Origin: an uncultured beta proteobacterium
GTDB taxonomy: Bacteria > Pseudomonadota > Gammaproteobacteria > Burkholderiales > Burkholderiaceae_C
Direction: 5' to 3'
DNA: 64,000 nt
Assembly: GCA_903960915.1 (NCBI GenBank)
Contig: CAJCCO010000094.1
Location: 28,832-92,831 of the forward strand
The translations under genes and the position numbers were made by a program. Under the pieces are notes generated by a model. It was not told the origin of the DNA. It saw only the letters and a list, made by a program, of their open reading frames with translations, and ran no database searches. Below are positions 54,826 through 64,000 of this stretch, piece by piece; the stretch's first letter is position 1; every line of letters begins with the position of its first letter.

Positions 54826-55527
54826 TCAGACCTGTGCAGCAGCGGGCTCCAAAGTGGGGGGCAGTACCTGGCCGGCTTCTATGGTGATACAGCGCTCGCA
54901 GCGCGCGGCAATCGCACGGTCATGGGTGACCAGCACCAGGGTGGTGCCGAGTTCGCGGTTCAGGTCAAACATCAGTTCCATGACCTTCTCGCCGGTGGCA
55001 AAGTCCAGGCTGCCGGTGGGCTCGTCGGCCAGCAGTACCGCCGGTTGAACGACAAAGGCGCGCGCCAGGGCTACGCGCTGTTGTTCACCACCGCTCAATA
55101 CCTTGGGGTAGTGGCCCAGGCGCTGGGACAGACCCACGCGGGCCAACATTTCGGTGGCGGTGAGGCGGGCATCACGGCGGCCAGCCAACTCCAGGGGCAA
55201 CATCACGTTTTCAAGTGCGGTCAGGTTGCCCAGCAACTGAAAGCTTTGAAACACAAAACCCACTTTTTGCGCCCGCAGGGCGGCTCGTTGGTCTTCGTTC
55301 ATGGCAAACAGGTCGTGGCCTGCCAGGCGCACGGTGCCGCGCGTGGGTGTGTCCAGGCCAGCAATGATGGACAAGAGCGTGCTTTTGCCAGAACCGGAGG
55401 CGCCCACAATGGCGACTGTTTCCCGGGCATTCAGGACAAAATCAATATCGCGCAAAATGTCGAGTGTGCCGGTGGAGTCTGTGACGGACTTGAACACGTG
55501 CTCGACGGAAATAATGGAATCAGACAT
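54826..55527 (-). CDS. ybbA: ABC transporter ATPase (YbbA/LolD family)
   Basis: ATPase of 233 aa of the MacB/LolD group. Walker A GASGSGKS follows ETVAIV, FVFQSFQLLGNLTALENVMLPLEL is the Q-loop signature of the group, LSGGEQQR is the ABC signature and LLADEPTGSLD the Walker B. The neighbour is divergent tesA, the same pairing as ybbA-tesA in E. coli. No ybbP-type permease is adjacent in the window. The start ATG 55527 overlaps the tesA start on the opposite strand. Confidence 0.9.
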   Translation of the reverse strand: MSDSIISVEHVFKSVTDSTGTLDILRDIDFVLNARETVAIVGASGSGKSTLLSIIAGLDTPTRGTVRLAGHDLFAMNEDQRAALRAQKVGFVFQSFQLLGNLTALENVMLPLELAGRRDARLTATEMLARVGLSQRLGHYPKVLSGGEQQRVALARAFVVQPAVLLADEPTGSLDFATGEKVMELMFDLNRELGTTLVLVTHDRAIAARCERCITIEAGQVLPPTLEPAAAQV

Positions 55528-56185
55528 GAGGCTTTCTTTGTACAAACGGGACTTTATCGCGACCCTGCTTCGGGTCGCTGCTGTGGGGCTTTTAATCGGG
55601 CTTGTTCAGGCCGCAGCCGCACAACCAGCACGCACTATTCTGGTGGTGGGCGACTCCCTGAGTGCCGAGTATGGCCTCAAACGCGGCACGGGCTGGGTGG
55701 CCTTGCTGGAACAGCAACTCAAAACCGAAAAAATACCCGCCACGGTGGTCAACGCCAGCATCAGTGGTGACACCACATCGGGTGGGCGCTCGCGCCTGCC
55801 TGCCTTGCTGGCGCAGCACAAGCCGACCCACGTCATCATCGAGCTCGGCGGCAACGACGCCCTGCGTGGCTTGTCGCTCCAACTGACGCAGGAGAATCTG
55901 ACCCAAATGACACAAGCTGCGCAACAGACCGGCGCGCGGGTGTTGTTGGTGGGTATGCAAGTGCCGCCCAACTATGGCAAAGACTACGCGGCGCGCTTTA
56001 CCGATATGTTTGCCCAAGTGGCCAAGGCCCGCAAGGCCGCGCTGGTGCCGTTTTTTCTGGACGGTATCTCTGACCCTGCAGACCCCACCCGGCTGTTCCA
56101 GGCCGACCGAATTCACCCCAAGGAAGAGGCTCACCCCCGCCTGTTGGCCAATGTATGGCCCGAACTGAAGAAAATTCTGAAATGA
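55526..56185 (+). CDS. tesA: Acyl-CoA thioesterase I / esterase TesA (SGNH hydrolase)
   Basis: Periplasmic thioesterase/lysophospholipase of 219 aa. A signal peptide ends near QAAAA|Q (residue 32). SGNH blocks: GDSLS with nucleophile Ser44, GGND (block III), and DRIHP with the catalytic Asp/His pair near the C-terminus. The ATG shares two bases with the divergent ybbA start; a TTG at 55538 is an alternative. mnmH follows 10 bp downstream. Confidence 0.93.
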   Translation: MRLSLYKRDFIATLLRVAAVGLLIGLVQAAAAQPARTILVVGDSLSAEYGLKRGTGWVALLEQQLKTEKIPATVVNASISGDTTSGGRSRLPALLAQHKPTHVIIELGGNDALRGLSLQLTQENLTQMTQAAQQTGARVLLVGMQVPPNYGKDYAARFTDMFAQVAKARKAALVPFFLDGISDPADPTRLFQADRIHPKEEAHPRLLANVWPELKKILK

Positions 56186-56195
56186 GTCCCCATCC

Positions 56196-57284
56196 ATGAG
56201 TTTGAGTATCTTGCCCGCAGCCGAGCTGATAGCCCGCCTGCACGAGTTTGACACCCTGATCGACGCCCGCAGCGAAGACGAGTATGCCGAAGACCACTTG
56301 CCTGGCGCCGTGAACTGGCCCACCTTGAACAATGCGCAGCGGCACGATATTGGCACCCTGTACAAGCAGGTCAACGCCTTTGAAGCCAAGAAGCGCGGCG
56401 CAGCGCATGCGGCCCGCAATATTGCAGCCCACATTGACCGTGAGGTGATTGACAAGCCCAAGGACTGGAAACCCCTGGCGTATTGCTGGCGCGGCGGCAA
56501 ACGCAGTGGCTCGCTCAGCCTGATCCTGGACCAGATCGGGTTTCGCGTGACGTTGGTGGAAGGCGGCTACAAGGCGTTCAGGGCAGCGGTGGTGCAAGAC
56601 ATTGAGCGCCTGGTGCCCTTGCTGAACTGGCGCGTGGTGTGCGGTACCACGGGCTCGGGCAAAACGCGGTTGCTTCAGGCCCTGGCGCAAGAAGGCGCGC
56701 AGGTGCTTGATCTAGAAGCCCTGGCCAACCACCGCAGCTCGGTGCTGGGTGCCATTCCCGGCTTGGCGCAGCCCACACAAAAACGCTTCGACACCCTGGT
56801 CTGGGACACCTTGCGCCAGTTCGACCCCACGCGCGTGGTGTATGTGGAGAGTGAAAGTAAGAAGGTGGGCAATGTGTCAGTCCCAGCGTCGCTGATTGAG
56901 CGCATGCGCGAAAGCCCTTGCCTGAACCTGGTGCTGTCAGACGACGAGCGCGTGGCCTTGCTGCTGGAAGACTACGCATTCTTCGTCAGCGACTCTGAAC
57001 ACTTTTGCGACCGCTTGCAAGTGCTGGCCGAGTTTCGTGGCAAAGCGGTGGTGGATGCCTGGCAAGCGCAGGTGCGCGCAGGCCAGGTGGAGCCGGTGGT
57101 TCGGGAACTGCTCACACAGCATTACGACCCGGTGTATTTGCAGTCCATGCGGCGCAACTTCAAACAGTATGAGCAGGCCAAAACAATAGCCCCGGCAGAT
57201 CACTCGGCGGGGGCTATGCAGCGCTTGGCGCAAGAAATGTTGAAAGAAATTCTGGAAGATACGGTGCCAGAACTGTCCACCTGA
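56196..57284 (+). CDS. mnmH: tRNA 2-selenouridine synthase MnmH (SelU)
   Basis: Enzyme of 362 aa that converts 2-thiouridine to 2-selenouridine at tRNA wobble position 34 via geranylation and selenophosphate. The N-terminal rhodanese domain (about 10-135) has the catalytic C97 in YCWRGGKRSGS, and the P-loop domain carries GTTGSGKT at 150-157. It needs SelD, which is not in the window. It likely shares a transcript with tesA. Confidence 0.94.
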   Translation: MSLSILPAAELIARLHEFDTLIDARSEDEYAEDHLPGAVNWPTLNNAQRHDIGTLYKQVNAFEAKKRGAAHAARNIAAHIDREVIDKPKDWKPLAYCWRGGKRSGSLSLILDQIGFRVTLVEGGYKAFRAAVVQDIERLVPLLNWRVVCGTTGSGKTRLLQALAQEGAQVLDLEALANHRSSVLGAIPGLAQPTQKRFDTLVWDTLRQFDPTRVVYVESESKKVGNVSVPASLIERMRESPCLNLVLSDDERVALLLEDYAFFVSDSEHFCDRLQVLAEFRGKAVVDAWQAQVRAGQVEPVVRELLTQHYDPVYLQSMRRNFKQYEQAKTIAPADHSAGAMQRLAQEMLKEILEDTVPELST

Positions 57285-57306
57285 TAGGTGGACTACGGGG
57301 CGTGCG

Positions 57307-57522
57307 TCAAGCCGCTGGGGTGTCGGTGGCAGGGGGTGTGGGCTCAGCCTGCTCTTCGCCAGAGCCGACCTCTTCCGAGCTGTCTTCTGTGCCCTCTTCA
57401 GCGCCCTCTTCCGCGCCTTCACCGACCTTGCGTTCGGCCTTGTTCTTGAGCTTTTCCTCTTTTTTCTTTTTCTTTGCCAGCTCTTTCTGACGTTTTTCGT
57501 ATCCGTAATTCGGTGTTGCCAA
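57307..57522 (-). CDS. Small Lys/Glu-rich conserved protein, TTG start
   Basis: Protein of 71 aa with the start ATPNYGYEKRQKELAKKKKK preceded by a TTG as initiator. I recall small proteobacterial proteins beginning MATPNY..EKRQKELAKKKKKEEK, which is why I start at TTG 57522 instead of the non-conserved frame that continues to 57678. The C-terminal half is acidic and low-complexity (GEGAEEGAEEGTED). No ribosome binding site is obvious. Function unknown. Confidence 0.65.
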   Translation of the reverse strand: MATPNYGYEKRQKELAKKKKKEEKLKNKAERKVGEGAEEGAEEGTEDSSEEVGSGEEQAEPTPPATDTPAA

Positions 57523-57598
57523 GGTGTGCTTTCGTAGTTGGTGGCACTTTAACACTTTGCAGCCTGTGGCTGTCTGGGCCAGCGCACATTTTATGGGG

Positions 57599-57734
57599 TC
57601 ATACAGCAGTCGCAGCTTCAGCGTTGTGTGGCAGCCAGCGCACCGAGCCACGGTAGGCATGCCAACTGGCATGGCCAAGCCAGGGTCCCAGAATCAGCAA
57701 GCCAGCGCCCCACGGCAACAGCGCCACACAACCA
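57599..57734 (-). other. Displaced C-terminal coding segment of the DUF2189 gene
   Basis: In the -1 frame relative to the upstream part, this stretch encodes VALLPWGAGLLILGPWLGH followed by ASWHAYRGSVRWLPHN and a TGA at 57599-57601, which is what a complete DUF2189 protein would be expected to end with. The total would be about 299 aa. It overlaps the last codons of the truncated frame. Confidence 0.75.
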
Positions 57735-58497
57735 TCAGCGTGATCAACATACCCCACAGCACCATCACGGCGGTGTTCTCCAGCACCACTTGAAAACTGG
57801 TGATGGCGGCCGAGATGGCATCGGTGTCACGGTCCAGAATCATGGGAATAGATACGGCCGCAGTGGTGTACACCAAACTGGCAAAAACACCGCCCACGGC
57901 CAGGTAGACCGCCAGAAATTCCCAGTTCTCTGGGTTGAAGACCGCCTTGAGAACGCCAGCTGTGGAAGGCATGCCCGTATTGAAAAATACCGCAAAAACC
58001 ACCAAGGAGGCGCGCCCCCACAGCAGCTCCAGAACCACCAATACAAGCACCAACATGCCCATGCTCCCAAGGTGTGAATCCCAGCAGGTCAGGGAGTGCA
58101 CCAGATCGGGGACCTGGCCGAGTTCACGTTGCCGGCTGACCTCGTACAAGCCCATGGCCAAAAAAGGCCCCACCAGCAAGCAGCCCGAAGCGATGGACAT
58201 GGTGTATTCGGGCGCATTGTTGAACACGGCCCGCAAAATGACCGCCATGAACCAGAAACAAAATCCGTAAAACAAGGCAATACCCTTGGACGCCATCATG
58301 TCGCGCCAACCCAGCAACAGCCAGCGAAAAGGGGCGGACAGACCCAGCGGAATGATCTCTTTCAGAGGCTCGCTGGAAGGCGGTGGTCGATACGGCGCAG
58401 GCGAATACCCGGAAGACGGACCCTGCGGCTCATCAGCAGCAACCGGTAACGGAGCTGACTTTGCGTCTGAAGAGTGCGGGGAGCTTGTTGGCTTCAT
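57694..58497 (-). CDS. DUF2189 membrane protein, apparently frameshifted near its 3' end
   Basis: Protein of 267 aa in the open frame, with a Pro/Ser-rich N-terminus to about 50 and then six hydrophobic segments. Family-like parts are FYGFCFWFMAVILRAVF, GCLLVGPFLAMGLYEVSRQRE and DRDTDAISAAITSF. The frame ends in an unrelated WRCCRGALAC. One base out of register the sequence continues to a stop at 57599 and encodes the missing family ending GPWLGHASWHAYR. Either a real -1 frameshift mutation or a sequencing error lies near 57722-57734. Function of DUF2189 proteins is unknown. Confidence 0.85.
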   Translation of the reverse strand: MKPTSSPHSSDAKSAPLPVAADEPQGPSSGYSPAPYRPPPSSEPLKEIIPLGLSAPFRWLLLGWRDMMASKGIALFYGFCFWFMAVILRAVFNNAPEYTMSIASGCLLVGPFLAMGLYEVSRQRELGQVPDLVHSLTCWDSHLGSMGMLVLVLVVLELLWGRASLVVFAVFFNTGMPSTAGVLKAVFNPENWEFLAVYLAVGGVFASLVYTTAAVSIPMILDRDTDAISAAITSFQVVLENTAVMVLWGMLITLMVVWRCCRGALAC

Positions 58498-58559
58498 GCA
58501 GCCCAGCCTATCAAGGCCGGGTCAGAAAACCATTCAGGTAAACACTGATTTGCAGCGTT

Positions 58560-59768
58560 TTAGGCCAGCGCTTTGTCAAGCGCTTGCGCCAGATCAAGCT
58601 GTAAATCGGCAGCCGCTTCGAGCCCAATCGAGAAACGCACCAAGGTGCCAGCCTTGAGATGATTGGGCCAGGTCTTGCGCATGCTCGCCAAGTCATAGGG
58701 CACCACCAGGCTCATGGGGCCGCCCCAGCTGTAGCCCAACTTGAACAGAGTCAGTGCGTCGCAAAAAGCGTCCACCTGGTGCTGGGTGTATTGGGGGGCC
58801 AGAATGACGCTGAACAGGCCCGCAGCCCCGCCCAGACCGTTGTTGCACAGGGCACGCCAATGGGCATGGCCGGGCGAGTTTTCTAGAACTGGGTGCAAGA
58901 CCTGCGCGAACTCGGGCCGGGTCAGACACCAGCGGGCCAAGGTACGCGTGGTCTCATCGTGCGCGCGGTAGCGCAGCGCCATGCTGGGCAGTCCGTGCAG
59001 AATGGACTCCGCATCGTTGGCGCCCACGCCATAGCCCAATCGCATGTGCGTCAGCTTGAGTTTCAGGGCCAGCGCCTCATCGCAGGTGCTGACACTGCCC
59101 ATGAGGACGTCGCCACCACCGCTGGGGTATTTGGTCAGCGCATGCGCGCAGACATCGACAGCCAGTCTTGGTGTGTGACCTGGGGTGAGGTCATAGGGGG
59201 CAAAGGCCAGGCCAGCGCCCCAGGTGTTGTCCAGTGCCGTCAACACCCCGCGGGCCTGGCACACGCGCACCAGTTCGCACAGGTCGGGAAATTCGAGCGT
59301 GACTGAGCCGGCCGCTTCGAGCCAGACCAGACGCGTTTGAGGCGTGATCATGGCCGCCAGATCACTCGGGTTCATGGGGTCGTAGTAACGGTGGCTGATG
59401 CCCCAGGCTTTGAGTTCACCTTCTGCCAGGGCCTTGCTGGGGCCGTAGGCGTTGTCTGGAATCAGCATCTCATCGCCGCTCTTGAGCAAGGACATGGCGA
59501 CCAGCGCAATGGCCGCCAGTCCGCTGGGCACCAGCATGCAGTCGCGTGCACCTTCGAGGGTACACAAGCGCTCCTCCAGCGTGTAGGTGGTGGGCGTACC
59601 GTGCAGGCCGTAGGTGTAGGCTGATTTGTCTTTCCATTCAGCGTGGCGCATAGCGGCCACGTTGGGAAAAATGACAGTGGAGGCCTTGAAAACGCCGGGC
59701 TGAGGGGCTGCAAACCCCTGGGGCGGCGTGTAAGGATGGTGAATCAGGGTGGTGGTCAGATCTGCCAT
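58560..59768 (-). CDS. metC: Cystathionine beta-lyase-like PLP enzyme
   Basis: Cys/Met metabolism gamma-family enzyme of 402 aa. YTYGLHGTPTTYTLEERLCTLEG is near 51-73, the cofactor aspartate lies in LDNTWGAGLAF, and the PLP lysine K213 is in ALTKYPSGGGDVLMG. Motifs match bacterial MetC (cystathionine to homocysteine, pyruvate and ammonia), but gamma-synthases are close relatives. 16 bp downstream of the phosphoribosyltransferase gene on the same strand. Confidence 0.9.
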   Translation of the reverse strand: MADLTTTLIHHPYTPPQGFAAPQPGVFKASTVIFPNVAAMRHAEWKDKSAYTYGLHGTPTTYTLEERLCTLEGARDCMLVPSGLAAIALVAMSLLKSGDEMLIPDNAYGPSKALAEGELKAWGISHRYYDPMNPSDLAAMITPQTRLVWLEAAGSVTLEFPDLCELVRVCQARGVLTALDNTWGAGLAFAPYDLTPGHTPRLAVDVCAHALTKYPSGGGDVLMGSVSTCDEALALKLKLTHMRLGYGVGANDAESILHGLPSMALRYRAHDETTRTLARWCLTRPEFAQVLHPVLENSPGHAHWRALCNNGLGGAAGLFSVILAPQYTQHQVDAFCDALTLFKLGYSWGGPMSLVVPYDLASMRKTWPNHLKAGTLVRFSIGLEAAADLQLDLAQALDKALA

Positions 59769-59784
59769 TGAGGTGCCTTGGCGC

Positions 59785-60309
59785 TTACACGCTCCATTTT
59801 GCTATCAATTGCTCGGGGCGAAGAGCGTCGTAGCCTTCGAAGGGCTGGTGAATCCAGGGGTTGGTGGGCAAAAATTCCACCGAGTAGTCAGGCGTGAAGT
59901 TGGACAGGGCTTTGGTCCAGATGACGGCGCTGCGCAACTCGGTAATGGGCGAGTAATTGGTTTTGAGTTGCTTGATGACCGCGTTCAAGGTGTGACCCGA
60001 GTCGGCCAGGTCGTCCACCAGCAGCACCTTACCGGCTATCTCGCCTTTGGGCGTGGTGATGAAACGTGCAATGTCCAGGATACCTTGCACCGTACCTGCG
60101 TCGGACCGGTAGGAGCTGGTGGACATGATGGCCAGCGGCTTGTCAAAAACACGGGAGAGGATGTCGCCAGGGCGCAGGCCGCCACGGGCCAGGCACAAAA
60201 TAGTGTCAAACTGCCAACCCGACTGGTGGATTTTGATGGCCAGTTTCTCAATCAGGTTGTGGTACTCGTCGTAGCTCACGTACAGGTGTTTGCCGTCTTC
60301 CGTCAACAT
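59785..60309 (-). CDS. Purine-type phosphoribosyltransferase
   Basis: Type I PRTase of 174 aa with LCLARGGLRPGD near the N-terminus and the PRPP-binding loop VLLVDDLADSGHTL near 92-105. The preference for hypoxanthine, guanine or xanthine cannot be read. Position directly after purA in transcript order (103-bp gap) supports purine salvage. A ribosome binding site AGGAGC precedes the ATG. Confidence 0.88.
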   Translation of the reverse strand: MLTEDGKHLYVSYDEYHNLIEKLAIKIHQSGWQFDTILCLARGGLRPGDILSRVFDKPLAIMSTSSYRSDAGTVQGILDIARFITTPKGEIAGKVLLVDDLADSGHTLNAVIKQLKTNYSPITELRSAVIWTKALSNFTPDYSVEFLPTNPWIHQPFEGYDALRPEQLIAKWSV

Positions 60310-60412
60310 AGGTTTGCTCCTGAAATATTCGCTGGGTTGGCTTGCTGCGTGTAGGCTTCAAGCGGGTGTGATGAAAAAATAAACTTACCTCTAGCTCTAG
60401 GACTCAATTCAC

Positions 60413-62949
<2,537 letters not shown>

Positions 62950-63005
62950 GTGATTTAGGGGGCTGTTAAAACCCTGATTTTACCGGGCTAACTTGCCGGA
63001 AATCG

Positions 63006-63194
63006 TTAGAGCAGCCACCAAATCATCAGCAAGCCGCACAGAATGCAGCACATTGCGAAGAAACGCAGCTGTCCATCGTTCAAAGCCAGCACTTGGGTGA
63101 ACATGCGGCGCCAGCCCGAGGGAGAAATAAAAGGAAAAAGGCCCTCGATGATTAACACGAGGGCCAATGCCAGCCAGAGGCTGTCGGCGTCCAA
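63006..63194 (-). CDS. DUF2065 small membrane protein
   Basis: Protein of 62 aa with two hydrophobic helices (about 5-25 and 43-62) and the conserved middle EGLFPFISPSGWRRMF. This gene normally lies between hflC and hisZ/purA in proteobacteria. It starts 5 bp after the hflC stop. A possible ATG-free extension to 63240 is not conserved. Function unknown; association with the HflKC-FtsH complex is only suggested by gene order. Confidence 0.88.
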   Translation of the reverse strand: MDADSLWLALALVLIIEGLFPFISPSGWRRMFTQVLALNDGQLRFFAMCCILCGLLMIWWLL

Positions 63195-63199
63195 AGGGC

Positions 63200-64000
63200 T
63201 TACTTTTTAGCGGGTGCCGGCGCTGCAGGCACACTACCACGGAAGGTTTTAAAGAACTCCGACGAGGCGGGGTCTACCACCATCACATCGCTTTTCTTGT
63301 TGAATGTAGCTTTGTAGGCTTCCAGGCTGCGGTAAAACTGGGCGAATTGTGGATCGCGGCCAAAGGCCTGGGCATAAATGCGCGCTGCCTGGGCATCGCC
63401 CTCGCCTTTGATTTTTTGGGCATCGCGGTAGGCATTGGCTACCGTGACTTCGCGCTGGCGATCTGCATCGGCGCGAATTTTTTCACCTTCAGCAGCACCC
63501 GTGGAGCGGAGCTCGTTGGCCACGCGCTTGCGTTCGGCTTCCATACGGCGGTAAACCGATTCGGTGATCGCGTCCACATAGTCTGCACGGGTGATGCGCA
63601 CGTCCACCACGTCCACACCCCAAGGCTTGGCACCTTTAACTTTTTCCAGCACTTCTGCCTTCACGTCAGCCGTTAAGGCTTCGCGTTTGGTGGACAAAAG
63701 CTCCTTGACCGTGCGCTTGTTGATTTCTTCCTGAAACGCATTGCGAACCACACGGTTGAGTTGGTTGGCACCTTCGGTTTCGGTCAAGCCCACATTACGG
63801 ATGTACTGGGTAGGCTCCGAGATACGCCAGCGCACGTACCAGTCAATAACGACGCGTTGCTTTTCGGCGGTGAGCATAGGCTCGGTGTCTGAGGTCTCAA
63901 GGGTCAGCAAGCGTTTGTCAATGTAGGACACGTTTTGAAATGGCGGAGGCAGCTTGAAGTTCAGACCGGGCTCGGTGATGACCTCCTTGATCTGACCCAG
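63200..64000 (-). CDS. hflC: HflC protein, C-terminal part (5' end outside window)
   Basis: Band-7/SPFH membrane protein, partner of HflK, modulating FtsH protease. 266 codons are visible and the frame is open at base 64000 (GQIKEVITEPGLNFKLPPPF), so the N-terminal membrane anchor is missing. Segments: IDKRLLTLETSD, DWYVRWRISEP, VRITRADYVDAI, RMEAERKRVANELRSTGAAEG, and an AEGEGDA-like coiled coil. The C-terminus ends in AAPAPAKK. An internal GTG at 63931 is not the real start. Confidence 0.95.
   Translation of the reverse strand: MGQIKEVITEPGLNFKLPPPFQNVSYIDKRLLTLETSDTEPMLTAEKQRVVIDWYVRWRISEPTQYIRNVGLTETEGANQLNRVVRNAFQEEINKRTVKELLSTKREALTADVKAEVLEKVKGAKPWGVDVVDVRITRADYVDAITESVYRRMEAERKRVANELRSTGAAEGEKIRADADRQREVTVANAYRDAQKIKGEGDAQAARIYAQAFGRDPQFAQFYRSLEAYKATFNKKSDVMVVDPASSEFFKTFRGSVPAAPAPAKK

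Noticed and set aside
57694..57760. Programmed -1 ribosomal frameshift in the DUF2189 gene
   Set aside because: No slippery heptamer or obvious downstream pseudoknot is seen; mutation or sequence error explains the shift more simply.

Overview
The window reads as a chromosomal segment of a betaproteobacterium, most likely family Comamonadaceae (Rhodoferax/Polaromonas-like). This is inferred from GC-rich coding, conserved neighbourhoods (zapB-like/zapA near 6S RNA; rng-maf-rlmH-rsfS-nadD-hemF; purA-hisZ-DUF2065-hflC) and protein style. No database search was possible. Coding density is very high. There is no phage, insertion sequence, CRISPR array or plasmid function. Only one gap exceeds 300 bp, and it is filled by a cobalamin riboswitch.

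Left block (1-11.2 kb, minus strand): a riboswitch-controlled vitamin B12 operon in transcript order btuB, cobB/cbiA, a BtuF-like protein without signal peptide, cobU, btuF, btuC, btuD, cobO, cobD/cbiB, cobC and cobQ (cut by the window edge). Several junctions overlap as ATGA/GTGA, so these genes look translationally coupled. They cover uptake through the outer and inner membranes, amidation, adenosylation and nucleotide-loop activation. No corrin-ring genes are in view.

11.2-22.6 kb: a zapB-like gene and zapA, a DUF2279 protein, 6S RNA (ssrS), a TauE-type permease, a PfkB-family sugar kinase, tRNA-Lys(TTT) with promoter and terminator, tcdA, and the Tol-Pal genes tolB-pal-cpoB without tolQRA beside them. 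Next to tolB is a plus-strand envelope cassette (glycosyltransferase, MsbA-type ABC exporter, second glycosyltransferase) whose first gene is AT-richer than its surroundings.

22.6-46 kb: mostly housekeeping on the minus strand: RNase G, Maf, RlmH, RsfS with a basic Lys/Ala/Pro tail, NadD (TTG start), HemF, an acyltransferase, PurD, YebC, RelA, a PAS-GGDEF-EAL protein, a YgiQ-type radical SAM enzyme, an oxidoreductase, and Zwf/Gnd. On the plus strand are Upp, a 3-hydroxybutyrate dehydrogenase and a second acyltransferase.

45-54 kb: a divergent fatty-acid beta-oxidation locus. Acyl-CoA dehydrogenase plus a MOSC protein run left; thiolase, a FadB/FadJ-like enzyme, a DUF1214/DUF1254 pair, a lipase-like hydrolase and a split chromate transporter run right. 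A 16-bp imperfect palindrome lies between the divergent starts.

54-64 kb: RlmB, a YbbA/LolD ATPase and TesA whose start codons overlap head to head, tRNA 2-selenouridine synthase, a TTG-started small charged protein, a DUF2189 membrane protein with an apparent -1 frameshift, a MetC-like lyase, a purine-type phosphoribosyltransferase, PurA, HisZ, DUF2065 and a partial HflC.

I did not find an unmistakably new system. The best leads are the signal-less BtuF-like protein, the DUF2189 frameshift, the 6S RNA/TauE arrangement, the overlapping ybbA/tesA starts, the membrane-anchored DUF1214/DUF1254 pair and the isolated tolB-pal-cpoB block.
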